Source: UBA9647 sp963739335 (GTDB lineage: Bacteria; Bacteroidota; Ignavibacteria; UBA10030). From it: a stretch of DNA of 64,000 nucleotides. Below, in pieces: positions 35,671-44,998 of this stretch. Position 1 is the first letter of the stretch. Every line of letters starts with the position of its first letter. The stretch lies in assembly GCA_963739335.1 (NCBI GenBank), contig CAVUAC010000008.1, forward strand, positions 1 through 64,000, written 5' to 3'. The notes under the pieces are model-generated. The model searched no databases and was not told where the DNA came from. It saw nothing but the letters and a program-made list of their open reading frames with translations. The translations under genes were made by a program, and so were the position numbers.

Positions 35671-38190
35671 ATGAAAGCCAGGACAACGCGGAACATTTAC
35701 CTCTTTCTTACAATCGTAATCGTTTTCCTGATTGGTGACAACTTATTGGCAAGACAGGTCAGAACTGAGACACTGGCGCAAGGACTTTTTCTTCACAGGT
35801 ATTCTTCAATGCTCGGAACCACAGATCCGATCCTTGCCAGGATAGTCAAAGGAGAGCCCATTTCAGCACGCGCGGGGGAGGGTGTCCTATTTCATAATGG
35901 AAAGACCGAGACCTGGACTGAGGAAAGCGCGGATACCGCCGGCTGGTTCAAGGGCAAGTATCTGAACTCTGCTTATGGTTATTTTGTCGTCAACTCAGAT
36001 AACGAAGGAGTCGTTCTGCTTGAAGGGATGGGCGACCAGCTCGTGTATGTGAATGGTGTCCCTCGAGCGGGAAACCCGTATCAATACAAGGAGATCTGGG
36101 ATACATCCTGGGGACCGATGTTCAATTACTCCTTGATCCCTGTGATGCTCAGAAAGGGAAAGAATGAGCTGCTTTTTCTGGGCAGTCGAGGTTATTTGAA
36201 GGTCAAGATCCATCACATTGAGCCGGGAGTGCTCTTTAACTCCAACGATGTGACTGTCCCTGACTTCCTGATCGGACAGAAGATTGACTATGATGCATCC
36301 ATCGTTGTCATCAATGCGACGAAGAATCCGCTCGAAGATGCTTTCATAAAAGCTGATGATGAAAATGGAATATCCGCAGAGACGAAAGTGCCGGTGATTC
36401 AGCCGATGAGCTTGCGAAAAGTCGGTTTCAAACTGACGGGTCCAACACCGCAGTCTTCCGGCGAAATAAAGGTCAAGTTGGATCTCTTCATAAGGTCAAA
36501 GGCTGCGATCACAGGCCTCGCGAGGACGGATATTCACGTCAAGGTGATTCCTCCATCCAGCGTGCACAACGTAACATTTATTAGCACCATCGATGGAAGC
36601 GTTCAATACTACGCGGTGCTTCCGCCTCGCGGGCCCGACGATGGAAAGCCTAAAGCATTGTTCCTTTCGCTCCACGGAGCCGGTGTCGTTGCAACCAACA
36701 TGGCACAGTCGTACTATCCAAAGACCTGGGGGTACATCGTTTGTCCAACGAACGGGCGCCCTTACGGTTTTGACTGGGAAGATTGGGGAAGAATTGACGC
36801 TCTTCAGGTACTCAACATCGCAAAGTCCTCCCTCCCAATTGATCCGAACCGGATCTACTTGACCGGGCATTCCATGGGCGGACATGGTACTTGGATTGTT
36901 GGCGGACTTTATCCCGATCACTTCGGGGCAATCGGGCCAAGTGCAGGCTGGATAAGCTGGTGGTCGTATGCGTTCCGCAACGATACATTGACGTCACCGG
37001 TTAATGAAATGCTCCTGAGATCTGCCACTCCGGATCGTCCATTCATGTTTGCGGAGAATTACAGGCAAGTGGGTACGTACATTCTCCACGGCAGTGCCGA
37101 TGACAATGTTCCGGTTCGGGAAGCGATCAGCATGGCAGATACATTGCGGAAGTTTGATAAAGACTTTGTCTTTCATGAAGAGCCCGGTGCCGGCCACTGG
37201 TGGGATAAATCAGACGAAGCTGGAACCGATTGCGTCGACTGGGCTCCGATGTTTGACTACTTTGCCAGGCACACTCGAAGTGGCGAGGAGAGGACAACAG
37301 CCATCGATTTCACGACGGCAAATCCCGGTGTTTCTGCGAAGGACTACTGGCTGACTATTGATCAGCAGGAAAAACAGCTTGAACCGACAAGAGTCCAGGT
37401 ACGGTTTGATCCTTCCCTGAACAGGTTTGTCGGGACAACTGAGAACGCCAAGGCAATTGCCTTTGACTTGGGCATTGCGAATCGCAATAAGCTACTCATA
37501 ATCATTCTTGACAGTACAAAACTGACAGATGTGAAGCCGCCCGTTGACTCAAAGTCGGTACGGCTCGAGAGAGATGCAGGAGAATGGCATGTGTCCTCTG
37601 AACCCTCGTCAGATCGGAAGAATGCTAAACGGTATGGAACATTTAGAGACGCCTTTCGGAACAACATGGTATTTGTTTACGGCACCCACGGGACTCGGGA
37701 GGAAAATGAATGGGCGTTCGACAAATCTCGGTTCGATGCCGAGTATTTCTGGTACCAAGGCAACGGCTCCATAGACATAGTATCGGACGGCGACTTCGAT
37801 CCGGCTGCATATCCGGACAGGAATGTCATACTCTATGGAAATGAAAAAACGAACTTAGCATGGAGCAGAGTCTTAGAACACAATCCCGTTACAGTGGCTG
37901 AGGGTAAATTGTCCGTTGACGAGAATGTCATGAAGGGTGACGACTACACATGCTTCATGGTGCGTCCCAGGAAGGGAAGCGCTGTAGCAAGTGTTGGGGT
38001 CGTTGCTGGGACGGGAATTACTGGAATGAGGCTTGCGTATGTTGTGCCATACCTGCAACCCGGCTTTGCCTTGCCGGACTTAATGATTTTCGATTCGAAA
38101 ATATTGTCTGACGAATTCCAGGGAGTGAAGATAACCGGCTTCTTTGGACTCGACTGGTCCGTCAAGAACGGTGATTTCGTCGAACAATAG
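35671..38190 (+). CDS. secreted alpha/beta-hydrolase (esterase or S9-like peptidase)
   Basis: 839 residues from ATG 35671 (GAAGGAAAG upstream; an in-frame ATG at 35590 exists but a signal sequence follows the chosen start: IYLFLTIVIVFLIGDNLLA). The N-terminal 300 residues look like beta-sandwich modules. The hydrolase core has LFLSLHGAGV (oxyanion side), the nucleophile elbow GHSMGG with Ser401, and later SADDNVP and GAGHWW, which provide the expected Asp and His. A C-terminal region of about 300 residues has no recognised motif. Esterases that remove acetyl groups from glycans or broad peptidases are both possible. It sits between GH92 and the CBM9-like gene in one apparent operon. Confidence 0.8.
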   Translation: MKARTTRNIYLFLTIVIVFLIGDNLLARQVRTETLAQGLFLHRYSSMLGTTDPILARIVKGEPISARAGEGVLFHNGKTETWTEESADTAGWFKGKYLNSAYGYFVVNSDNEGVVLLEGMGDQLVYVNGVPRAGNPYQYKEIWDTSWGPMFNYSLIPVMLRKGKNELLFLGSRGYLKVKIHHIEPGVLFNSNDVTVPDFLIGQKIDYDASIVVINATKNPLEDAFIKADDENGISAETKVPVIQPMSLRKVGFKLTGPTPQSSGEIKVKLDLFIRSKAAITGLARTDIHVKVIPPSSVHNVTFISTIDGSVQYYAVLPPRGPDDGKPKALFLSLHGAGVVATNMAQSYYPKTWGYIVCPTNGRPYGFDWEDWGRIDALQVLNIAKSSLPIDPNRIYLTGHSMGGHGTWIVGGLYPDHFGAIGPSAGWISWWSYAFRNDTLTSPVNEMLLRSATPDRPFMFAENYRQVGTYILHGSADDNVPVREAISMADTLRKFDKDFVFHEEPGAGHWWDKSDEAGTDCVDWAPMFDYFARHTRSGEERTTAIDFTTANPGVSAKDYWLTIDQQEKQLEPTRVQVRFDPSLNRFVGTTENAKAIAFDLGIANRNKLLIIILDSTKLTDVKPPVDSKSVRLERDAGEWHVSSEPSSDRKNAKRYGTFRDAFRNNMVFVYGTHGTREENEWAFDKSRFDAEYFWYQGNGSIDIVSDGDFDPAAYPDRNVILYGNEKTNLAWSRVLEHNPVTVAEGKLSVDENVMKGDDYTCFMVRPRKGSAVASVGVVAGTGITGMRLAYVVPYLQPGFALPDLMIFDSKILSDEFQGVKITGFFGLDWSVKNGDFVEQ

Positions 38191-38257
38191 TCTAATCTCA
38201 TTAGAATCATCAATCTCGATAAGATTGTCGATGCTGCGATCTTGTTTGGAGTGTATC

Positions 38258-39379
38258 ATGAAATATCCTATGCCTGTGATCCTCGCGGTTGTCCTGCAGA
38301 GCATTGTCTATGCGCAGGTTCCGCGAGTGCAAAACAAATTCCCAACGCCTCGCATCCCTTTCGCTCCGAGACACTATGTTTGCCATCGCACTGCCGGAAC
38401 GATTAGTGTTGACGGGAAGCTCGATGAAGAGTGCTGGAAGAAAGCCGCATGGACTGACTTTTTCGTCGATATCGAGGGCGATGTGAAGCCAACTCCCCTG
38501 TACAAAACGAGGGTGAAGATGTTGTGGGATGACAAGTATCTCTATGTTGGAGCTGAGATACAAGAGCCCAATCTCTGGGCTACCTTATGGCAGAGAGACA
38601 CGGTGATATTCAGAGATAATGACTTCGAAGTGTTTATCGATCCCAATGGTACGACTCAACCTTATTATGAGACTGAGATAAATGCGCTGGGAACCGTATG
38701 GGACCTGCTTCTGCGTGAGCCGTACCGTGACGTGGACAAGGCGGCAATTAATACGTGGGATATAAAAGGCCTGAAGGTAGGTGTATCACTGCAGGGAACG
38801 TTGAATGATCCGACCGATGTCGATACTGGCTGGACAGTGGAGATGGCATTTCCATGGGATGTGCTCGGCGAAGGCGCGTTGACAGGAGCACCTCCTGAAG
38901 ACGGAGCGCAATGGCGCATAAATTTCTCTCGAGTTGAGTGGCGGACAAAAGTCGAAAATGGAACCTATGTAAAAGAAACGGATCCCAAAACCGGACAAGC
39001 ATTTCCGGAATACAACTGGGTTTGGTCACCTCAGGGATTGATAAACATGCATTATCCTGAAATGTGGGGTTTCCTTCAGTTTTCTGACAGTGTGGTCGGT
39101 GAGGGGGGCGACCGCTTCGCTTGGAACTATGTCGAAACTGTGAAGTGGGACCTGAGATTGACTTGCTATGCTGAGCGTCAGTATTTCAACGACAATGGGG
39201 ATTTCTCAGATGATCTGTCGAAGCTTGATCTGAAATTGTTACCCTTGGACGGCTACAGTCTTCCTCCGAATATTTACGCTACTCCGAGTTTGTTTGAGGC
39301 GATCATTTCAAGCACTGACGGAAAGACTCAAGTCCACATCGGGCAAGATGGCAAGACCTGGATAACGAAAACAAAATGA
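38258..39379 (+). CDS. carbohydrate-binding family 9-like secreted protein
   Basis: 373 residues from ATG 38258; signal peptide to about VYAQ (residue 20). The core GTISVDGKLDEECWKKAAW and KMLWDDKYLYVGAEIQEPN are typical of CBM9-like beta-sandwich domains of Bacteroidota. NDFEVFIDPNGTTQPYYE and TVEMAFPW follow in the usual order. These proteins bind sugar ends or act as accessory proteins in glycan loci; they carry no catalytic residues of their own. The C-terminal third after VWSPQGLINMHYPEMWGFLQF is shared by the same group. The stop overlaps the start of the GH20 remnant (ATGA), so they were transcribed together. Confidence 0.87.
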   Translation: MKYPMPVILAVVLQSIVYAQVPRVQNKFPTPRIPFAPRHYVCHRTAGTISVDGKLDEECWKKAAWTDFFVDIEGDVKPTPLYKTRVKMLWDDKYLYVGAEIQEPNLWATLWQRDTVIFRDNDFEVFIDPNGTTQPYYETEINALGTVWDLLLREPYRDVDKAAINTWDIKGLKVGVSLQGTLNDPTDVDTGWTVEMAFPWDVLGEGALTGAPPEDGAQWRINFSRVEWRTKVENGTYVKETDPKTGQAFPEYNWVWSPQGLINMHYPEMWGFLQFSDSVVGEGGDRFAWNYVETVKWDLRLTCYAERQYFNDNGDFSDDLSKLDLKLLPLDGYSLPPNIYATPSLFEAIISSTDGKTQVHIGQDGKTWITKTK

Positions 39380-40179
39380 CAGAGAAGTTATTCATGCGAA
39401 GTACTAGTAAGACTTATTTCCTCTTGTTGCCGATTTTTCTTTCTGTTGCCCATTCGCAGACTCTGATAAATGTTGTACCTGAACCGAATTCAATCGTTCC
39501 CGGCCATGGGACATTTCTTCTCTCAAGCTCAACGACTATTGCCTGCGATGCCAATATCGAGAGACTCGGCAATTACCTTGCGCAGCGAATCGACTTTTTT
39601 ACTCGTTTGAAATTATCCATTGCCACTTCGTTGCCTCCCAGAAAGAATGTTGTGTCATTGGTGTTGGATTCAACTCTTGAAGTGTCAGACCCGGAGGGAT
39701 ACGTGCTTGATGTCATGCCGAGCAACCTGTTGTTGAAGGCCAAAACCGAGGTTGGCCTGTTCAGAGGGACACAGACATTGTTACAGTTGATTCCGCTGCC
39801 TGATTCGACGAATGCTGGAAGATTCGACATTCCTTGCTGTCGTATCATGGATTACCCGAGGTTTAGTTGGCGCGGGCTCAACTTCGATTGCGTTCGACAT
39901 TTCATGACAAAAGATTTCATCAAACGATACATTGATCTCCTCGCTTACTACAAGTTCAATGTCTTTCACTGGGACACTCATCCCGTAGCACCTTACAAGG
40001 AAGCAACTGTCCGGCTCACTCAACTCGTTGATGGAACGACATATGCAATTTACCTTGCAGATAAGGGCGAGAAAAAACCTCCGCAAAAGATCTGGATGAC
40101 TCGCATCTGCCCGGCGAAAGGTGCAAGACTGACCATGTTGGGATCGAACGAAGAACTCATATGGCAGAAGGTTGCCTAG
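39376..40179 (+). pseudogene. GH20 beta-N-acetylhexosaminidase, truncated before the catalytic residues
   Basis: A signal-like start (YFLLLPIFLSVAHSQ) is followed by the GH20 N-terminal domain (INVVPEPNSIVPGHG, GYVLDVMPSNLLLKAKTEVG, LFRGTQTLLQLI). The start of the barrel follows (FSWRGLNFDCVRHFMTKDFI, LAYYKFNVFHW). After FHW the text becomes unlike the family, and the Asp-Glu catalytic pair found about 130 residues later in intact enzymes is absent. Full-length members have 500-800 residues against 267 here. The 230 bases up to the transporter look like decay. It would have removed terminal GlcNAc. Confidence 0.85.
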
Positions 40180-40412
40180 GGATTCGAAGCAGATGTCCCA
40201 AAGGATTTTCAGGAACACCCGGCTTGCCAGAATGCATGGGTACTGAAGATTTCTAAGATTCAAAGTAATCCGGCAGATGAGGTGCGAGACAACTGACTTG
40301 CTCTCCGAAAACGAAGCATCCAATTCTACCAGATGCATGCAAGCTCGCTCATGCTGACATAAAGTATGGTTCTAGTGAACCCAATAGCCCCAATCCACTT
40401 GCATTAACGACA

Positions 40413-41711
40413 ATGCGTCCAATGGACATCAATGGATTGAAACCGAGACACCCAGCCCTTTGGGTCCCGACGCTGTACACTGCCGAAGGGCTCCCCTTTG
40501 TCATCGTGAATGTCGTTTCCGTGCTGATGTATAAGAGTCTCGGTTTGGCCGATGCGCAAATTGCCTTTTTTACCAGTCTTGTGACAATCCCGTGGGCACT
40601 GAAGCCGCTCTGGGGTCCGTTGATGGAGATGTTCAAGACGAAGAAATATTTTGTTCTGGCGACACAATTCCTCGGCGGCATTTCGTTCGGTTTGCTTGCT
40701 CTTTCTCTTCACCTCCCTTCATTCTTCACCTGGACGCTTATTTTCTTCGGAATCATCGCCATCAACTCGGCGATTCACGACACTGCGGCTGACGGCGTGT
40801 ACATCAGCGTTCTGGCTGACAAACAACAGGCCGAATATGTCGGATGGCAAGGGGCATTTTATAATGTCGGGAAGGTGCTCTCGCAGGGTGCGTTCGTGTA
40901 CATCGCCGGCCATCTCGAGAAAAGCATCGGCGTTGTTCCAGCTTGGACGATCGTGATGTGTTCGTTCGGAGCAATTCTGATTCTGATGAGCATCTACCAC
41001 TGGCATTTTCTTCCGACAGGAGGAAAGTCAAGCCAAGTGAAAACCGTCAAAGAGACCGTAACGAGGTTCTGGGATGTCGTTGCTACATTCTTCCAGAAGA
41101 AATACATCATCTGGGGAATTCTGTTTTTGATCCTCTATCGCTTCGCAGAGGGACAGGCCATCAAGATTGTCCCGCTCTTCATGCGTGCAGCACGAGAGCA
41201 TGGCGGTCTCGGCCTCTCAACCCAAGACGTTGGAGTTCTCTACGGGTTCTTTCCACCGATTGCATTTATTCTTGGATCAGTACTATCCGGATACTTCGCT
41301 GCAAAGCGCGGTCTCCGGAAAGCTTTGCTCGTGCTCTGCGCATTCTTCAATATTCCGTTCGTCGTCTACATATTCCTGGCGATTCTGCAGCCGACTGATT
41401 TCGTTACCATTACGGGCCTCGTCGTTCTTGAATACTTCGGCTATGGTTTTGGGTTTGTCGGACTGATATTGTATATGATGCAGCAAATCGCCCCGGGAAG
41501 ATACAAGATGGCCCATTACGCATTTGCGACATCACTCATGCAGTTGGGCTTTCTGATTCCGTCAATGATCAGCGGTTTCGTCAGCGACTTCCTGGGATAC
41601 AGGGATTTCTTCATCTGGGTTATGATTGCGACGATTCCTTCGTTCCTCGTTGCGTGGTTGGTTCCTTTCCGGGATACGAAATCTGAAGAAGCCGTGGCGC
41701 AATCCGGCTAG
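40413..41711 (+). CDS. AmpG-like MFS transporter
   Basis: 432 residues with about twelve hydrophobic segments. AmpG/PAT-type markers: an early LYTAEGLPFVIVNVVSVLMY, WALKPLWGPLMEMF after segment 2, AINSAIHDTAADGVYI in segment 4 and LAFGILYRFAEGQAIK-like stretch in the second half (here ILFLILYRFAEGQAIK). AmpG imports GlcNAc-anhydromuropeptides. Its Bacteroidota relatives near glycan enzymes are proposed to take up GlcNAc-containing disaccharides. Lying 196 bases before chitobiose phosphorylase, it probably supplies that enzyme. Start 40413 or 40422 (second Met); neither has a strong ribosome site. Confidence 0.85.
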   Translation: MRPMDINGLKPRHPALWVPTLYTAEGLPFVIVNVVSVLMYKSLGLADAQIAFFTSLVTIPWALKPLWGPLMEMFKTKKYFVLATQFLGGISFGLLALSLHLPSFFTWTLIFFGIIAINSAIHDTAADGVYISVLADKQQAEYVGWQGAFYNVGKVLSQGAFVYIAGHLEKSIGVVPAWTIVMCSFGAILILMSIYHWHFLPTGGKSSQVKTVKETVTRFWDVVATFFQKKYIIWGILFLILYRFAEGQAIKIVPLFMRAAREHGGLGLSTQDVGVLYGFFPPIAFILGSVLSGYFAAKRGLRKALLVLCAFFNIPFVVYIFLAILQPTDFVTITGLVVLEYFGYGFGFVGLILYMMQQIAPGRYKMAHYAFATSLMQLGFLIPSMISGFVSDFLGYRDFFIWVMIATIPSFLVAWLVPFRDTKSEEAVAQSG

Positions 41712-41907
41712 CACACCGGAAAGACGCCTCTTTTGGATGTGATTTATTTGAAGTTCGACAGCGTGATGTCGGTCAAGCGAAAGTCTATGAAATAGTACCT
41801 CACCATGTCGCTGCGAGGTGCTTGTTGTCCCATTGTCCGGGACATGTGGTATGACGCCGTCGCTTTGCCTTTCGCAACACCTCAATTGGCGAGAAGAAGG
41901 AGAATAC

Positions 41908-44304
41908 ATGCGTTACGGCTTTTTTGATGATGAAAATCGAGAGTATGTCATCGAGCGCCCAGATGTTCCCGTCTCATGGAAGAACTATCTGGGCGTCAAG
42001 GACATGTGCACTGTTATTTCGCACAATGCGGGCGGCTACTCGTTCTACAAGACTGCGGAGCATCACCGGATTACACGGTTTCGTCAAAACGGCGTTCCCA
42101 TGGATCGACCCGGCCATTACGTGTACGTCCGTGACGATGAAAGCGGGGAGTACTGGTCGATTTCGTGGCAGCCGGTGGGAAAGGATCTCGACGGAGCTCG
42201 CTACGAGTGTCGCCACGGTCTTTCCTATTCCAAATTCAGCGCCGATTATCAAGGCATCCACGCGGAACAGCTGCTTTTCATTCCTGTCCAAGACGACGTT
42301 GAGCTGTGGGATGTGAGAATCAGGAATGCCGCCAAAAGACCGCGTCGCCTCTCCATTTTCACGTACTGTGAGTTCTCGTTTCATCATATCGAAATCGACA
42401 ATCAGAACCTTCAGATGTCCCTCTACGCGAGCGGATCGAGCTACGACGACGGCATCATTGAGTACGATTTCTTCTATGAGCCGTGGACGTACCATTACTT
42501 TGCGTCCAACATCGAACCGGATTCGTATGACTGTGTCCGCGACAGGTTCCTTGGCAGCTACCGGACTGAGACGAACCCGATCGCGGTTGAACGCGGGCAC
42601 TGCAGCAACTCGACGGAATTCGGCGGAAACCACAGCGGCTCATTGCACAAGCGTTTAACATTGGATCCTGGTGAGGAGTCGCGATTGATCTTCATGCTCG
42701 GCGTTGGCAACCGTGCAGCAGGACAGGAGATGAGGGAGAAATACTCTAACCTTCAACGTGTCGACTCGGCATTTGTGGGTTTGAAATCGTACTGGAAGAA
42801 GAAACTCGACGTTTTTCAGTGCAAGACACCCAATCAGGGTTTGAACAGCATGATCAACACCTGGACGTTATTCCAGGCCGAGACATGCGTTGTGTGGTCA
42901 CGATTTGCATCGTTTGTCGAAGTAGGCGGCCGGACCGGCCTTGGTTATCGCGATACGTCACAGGACGTAATGGCTGTTCCTCACACCAATCCGGAGAAAT
43001 GCAGAGAGCGCATAGTCGAGCTGCTGCAGGGACAGGTGAGCAAAGGATATGGTCTGCACCTCTTCGATCCCAATGTCTTCAAGCCGAAAGAAAACAAGCT
43101 CCCGAGCGTGAAACTCCCGACCGTCGTCCCGACGCCCAGTCCTGCAGATATTATCCATGGTATGGAGGACGTTTGTTCTGATGATGCGCTGTGGATTGTC
43201 GGGTCAATATGCGAATATGTCAAGGAAACGGGGGACGTTGGTTTTTTCGATCATGTTGTTCCTTTTGCCGACAAAGGAGAAGCAACCGTCTATGAGCATT
43301 TGAAACGCTCGCTCGGTTTCTCTGCCGAGCAGGTCGGACCAAATGGAATCTGTCTCGGGCTGCGCGCCGACTGGAACGATTGCCTGAACCTCGGCGGCGG
43401 TCAAAGCGCTATGGTGTCCTTTATGCATTACTGGGCGCTCAAGGAATTCATCGCCGCGGCACAATTCCTAGGCAGAACAGACGATGTGAAAATGTACACT
43501 GCGATGGCAGAGAAGGTTCGTGAAGCCTGTGAGCGCGAATTGTGGGATGGAGAATGGTACATCCGGGGGGTGACGCGCTCAGGCATCAAGATCGGTTCGA
43601 AGGACAAGGACGAAGGAAAAATCTTCTTGGAGAGCAACAGCTGGGCGGTCATGTCCGGAGTCGCTTCACCAGAACGGGGGTGCAGCGCAATGGACGCCGT
43701 GCACCGCTACCTCTCCTCACGTTATGGCCTCCACCTTGTGTGGCCGACGTACACAAAGCCCAATGACGACATTGGCTACATCACGCGGGTGTACAGAGGG
43801 ATCAAAGAGAATGGGTCGATTTTCAGTCACCCGAACCCTTGGGCAATGATAGCTGAGTGCAAGTTGGGCAGAGGAAACCTTGCGATGAAGCTTTATGATG
43901 CTCTCCTTCCATACAATCAAAACGGCATGATCGAGATTCGAGAGGCCGAACCCTACTCGTACTGCCAATTCATTATGGGGAAAGACCATACCGCATATGG
44001 TCGCGCGCGCCATCCGTGGCTAACTGGAAGTGCCGGGTGGGCTTATACGGCTGCGACCCATTGGATCCTCGGGATCCGGCCAAGCTTCGAAGGATTGGTC
44101 ATCGACCCCTGTATCCCGAGCGAATGGACGGGATTTGAGGTCATCCGGCAGTGGCGTGGTGCGAGATTCAGGATCAAGGTCACGAATCCAGACGGGGTCC
44201 AGAAGGGCGTGAAATCAATTTTGCTCAACGGTCAACCGATCAGAGGTCCGATTCCGCCTCAGAAGCCGGAATCGATTAACGATGTCGTGGTGACAATGGG
44301 ATAG
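41908..44304 (+). CDS. chbP: GH94 N,N'-diacetylchitobiose phosphorylase
   Basis: 798 residues from ATG 41908 (AGAAGGAG upstream), matching the length of characterised chitobiose phosphorylases. The start MRYGFFDDENREYVIERPD and NAGGYSFYKTAEHHRITRFR are family text. The catalytic acid lies in LRADWNDCLN (Asp488 by this numbering). The phosphate-pocket segments GGRTGLGYRDTSQD and the end GSAGWAYTAATHWILGIRP are present. It converts cytoplasmic GlcNAc2 with phosphate to GlcNAc-1-phosphate and GlcNAc, saving one ATP. Lacking a signal peptide, it fits after an inner-membrane transporter. The free GlcNAc would go to the ROK kinase upstream. Confidence 0.92.
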   Translation: MRYGFFDDENREYVIERPDVPVSWKNYLGVKDMCTVISHNAGGYSFYKTAEHHRITRFRQNGVPMDRPGHYVYVRDDESGEYWSISWQPVGKDLDGARYECRHGLSYSKFSADYQGIHAEQLLFIPVQDDVELWDVRIRNAAKRPRRLSIFTYCEFSFHHIEIDNQNLQMSLYASGSSYDDGIIEYDFFYEPWTYHYFASNIEPDSYDCVRDRFLGSYRTETNPIAVERGHCSNSTEFGGNHSGSLHKRLTLDPGEESRLIFMLGVGNRAAGQEMREKYSNLQRVDSAFVGLKSYWKKKLDVFQCKTPNQGLNSMINTWTLFQAETCVVWSRFASFVEVGGRTGLGYRDTSQDVMAVPHTNPEKCRERIVELLQGQVSKGYGLHLFDPNVFKPKENKLPSVKLPTVVPTPSPADIIHGMEDVCSDDALWIVGSICEYVKETGDVGFFDHVVPFADKGEATVYEHLKRSLGFSAEQVGPNGICLGLRADWNDCLNLGGGQSAMVSFMHYWALKEFIAAAQFLGRTDDVKMYTAMAEKVREACERELWDGEWYIRGVTRSGIKIGSKDKDEGKIFLESNSWAVMSGVASPERGCSAMDAVHRYLSSRYGLHLVWPTYTKPNDDIGYITRVYRGIKENGSIFSHPNPWAMIAECKLGRGNLAMKLYDALLPYNQNGMIEIREAEPYSYCQFIMGKDHTAYGRARHPWLTGSAGWAYTAATHWILGIRPSFEGLVIDPCIPSEWTGFEVIRQWRGARFRIKVTNPDGVQKGVKSILLNGQPIRGPIPPQKPESINDVVVTMG

Positions 44305-44387
44305 CGCACTGCGGTTCAGATCCTTTCTTAAGCTGCAGATCAGGTCTTTTGGCGCAGAAGCAAGGTTCCATCATGTGCGACGTTGCC

Positions 44388-44476
44388 CCTCATCGCCCTC
44401 CGAAAGATGATCCGAGGACAAGTTGGGAAGTTTTGCAATTTGTAGTGCTCCCACTGCCTATTCGGATCAAAGGAAA
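44388..44476 (+). mobile_element. remnant of an IS3-type left end
   Basis: The sequence GATCCGAGGACAAGTTGGGA then AGTTTTGCAATTTG aligns with bases 15889-15925 of the degenerate IS3-type element (GATCCAAAAACGAGTTAGGA, AGTTTTGTATTTTG). A further GGATCAAAGGA matches its GGATCAAAAGGA after a short insertion. The part that would hold the outermost repeat is altered (CCCTCCGAAAGAT). No transposase text follows. Confidence 0.55.
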
Positions 44477-44555
44477 TGACGTACGCCGACTTATCCCGAC
44501 CTGAGCATTCCGACTGCTATGCTGCTCATCGTCATGGATGATGTGTGGCAACTGC

Positions 44556-44947
44556 AACTAACAAATGGCAAACCGCCCCGCCACACCGCCACAAAGATGG
44601 CGGTCAAGAAAAATGGCGGGCGGGCCCGCCTACACTGACGTTACGGCGGGCAGGCCCGCCAAAAACCATGGCGGGTAAACGCTCGCGGGCTAGTTCCATG
44701 TTGAAGTTGTCACATTAGCAAGGTTGAGCTCGTTCACTCGCTCAATGCCGTTGCTCATCCCGATGCGATCCCGATGCGACAAATCGCATCGGGATCGCAT
44801 CGGGACAACGGCACTGCCCGCCAGAAGGTCCCGCCTGCGATACGGCGGGTGTCCCGCTTCTCAGGATTCCGCCTGTGAGCGGGATTCGAAGAGCGGAACA
44901 AAAAACGCAGAAGCACGGCGGGTGAACGGTTTGCCTGAACGTTAGGC
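44556..44947 (+). other. attC-type recombination site, extra-long form with full stem
   Basis: R'' AACTAAC (44556-44562), spacer, L'' GGCAAACCG (44567-44575); then L' CGGTTTGCC (44927-44935), spacer TGAAC, R' GTTAGGC (44941-44947). Same inner arms as the site at 4983-5154. The 350-base loop has several GCCCGCC/GGCGGGC repeats and a perfect 22-bp inverted repeat at 44758-44779/44784-44805 with a CAAA loop. No recognisable coding sequence inside. Confidence 0.82.
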
Positions 44948-44998
44948 GCCAGCGAGCTTTTCATCAGACAACATCGTTTTCACACTTGAGGATACTTT

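Noticed and set aside
40179..40412. Remaining catalytic half of the GH20 enzyme downstream of its stop.
   Set aside because: No frame of these bases shows GH20 barrel motifs; the region looks like random decay.
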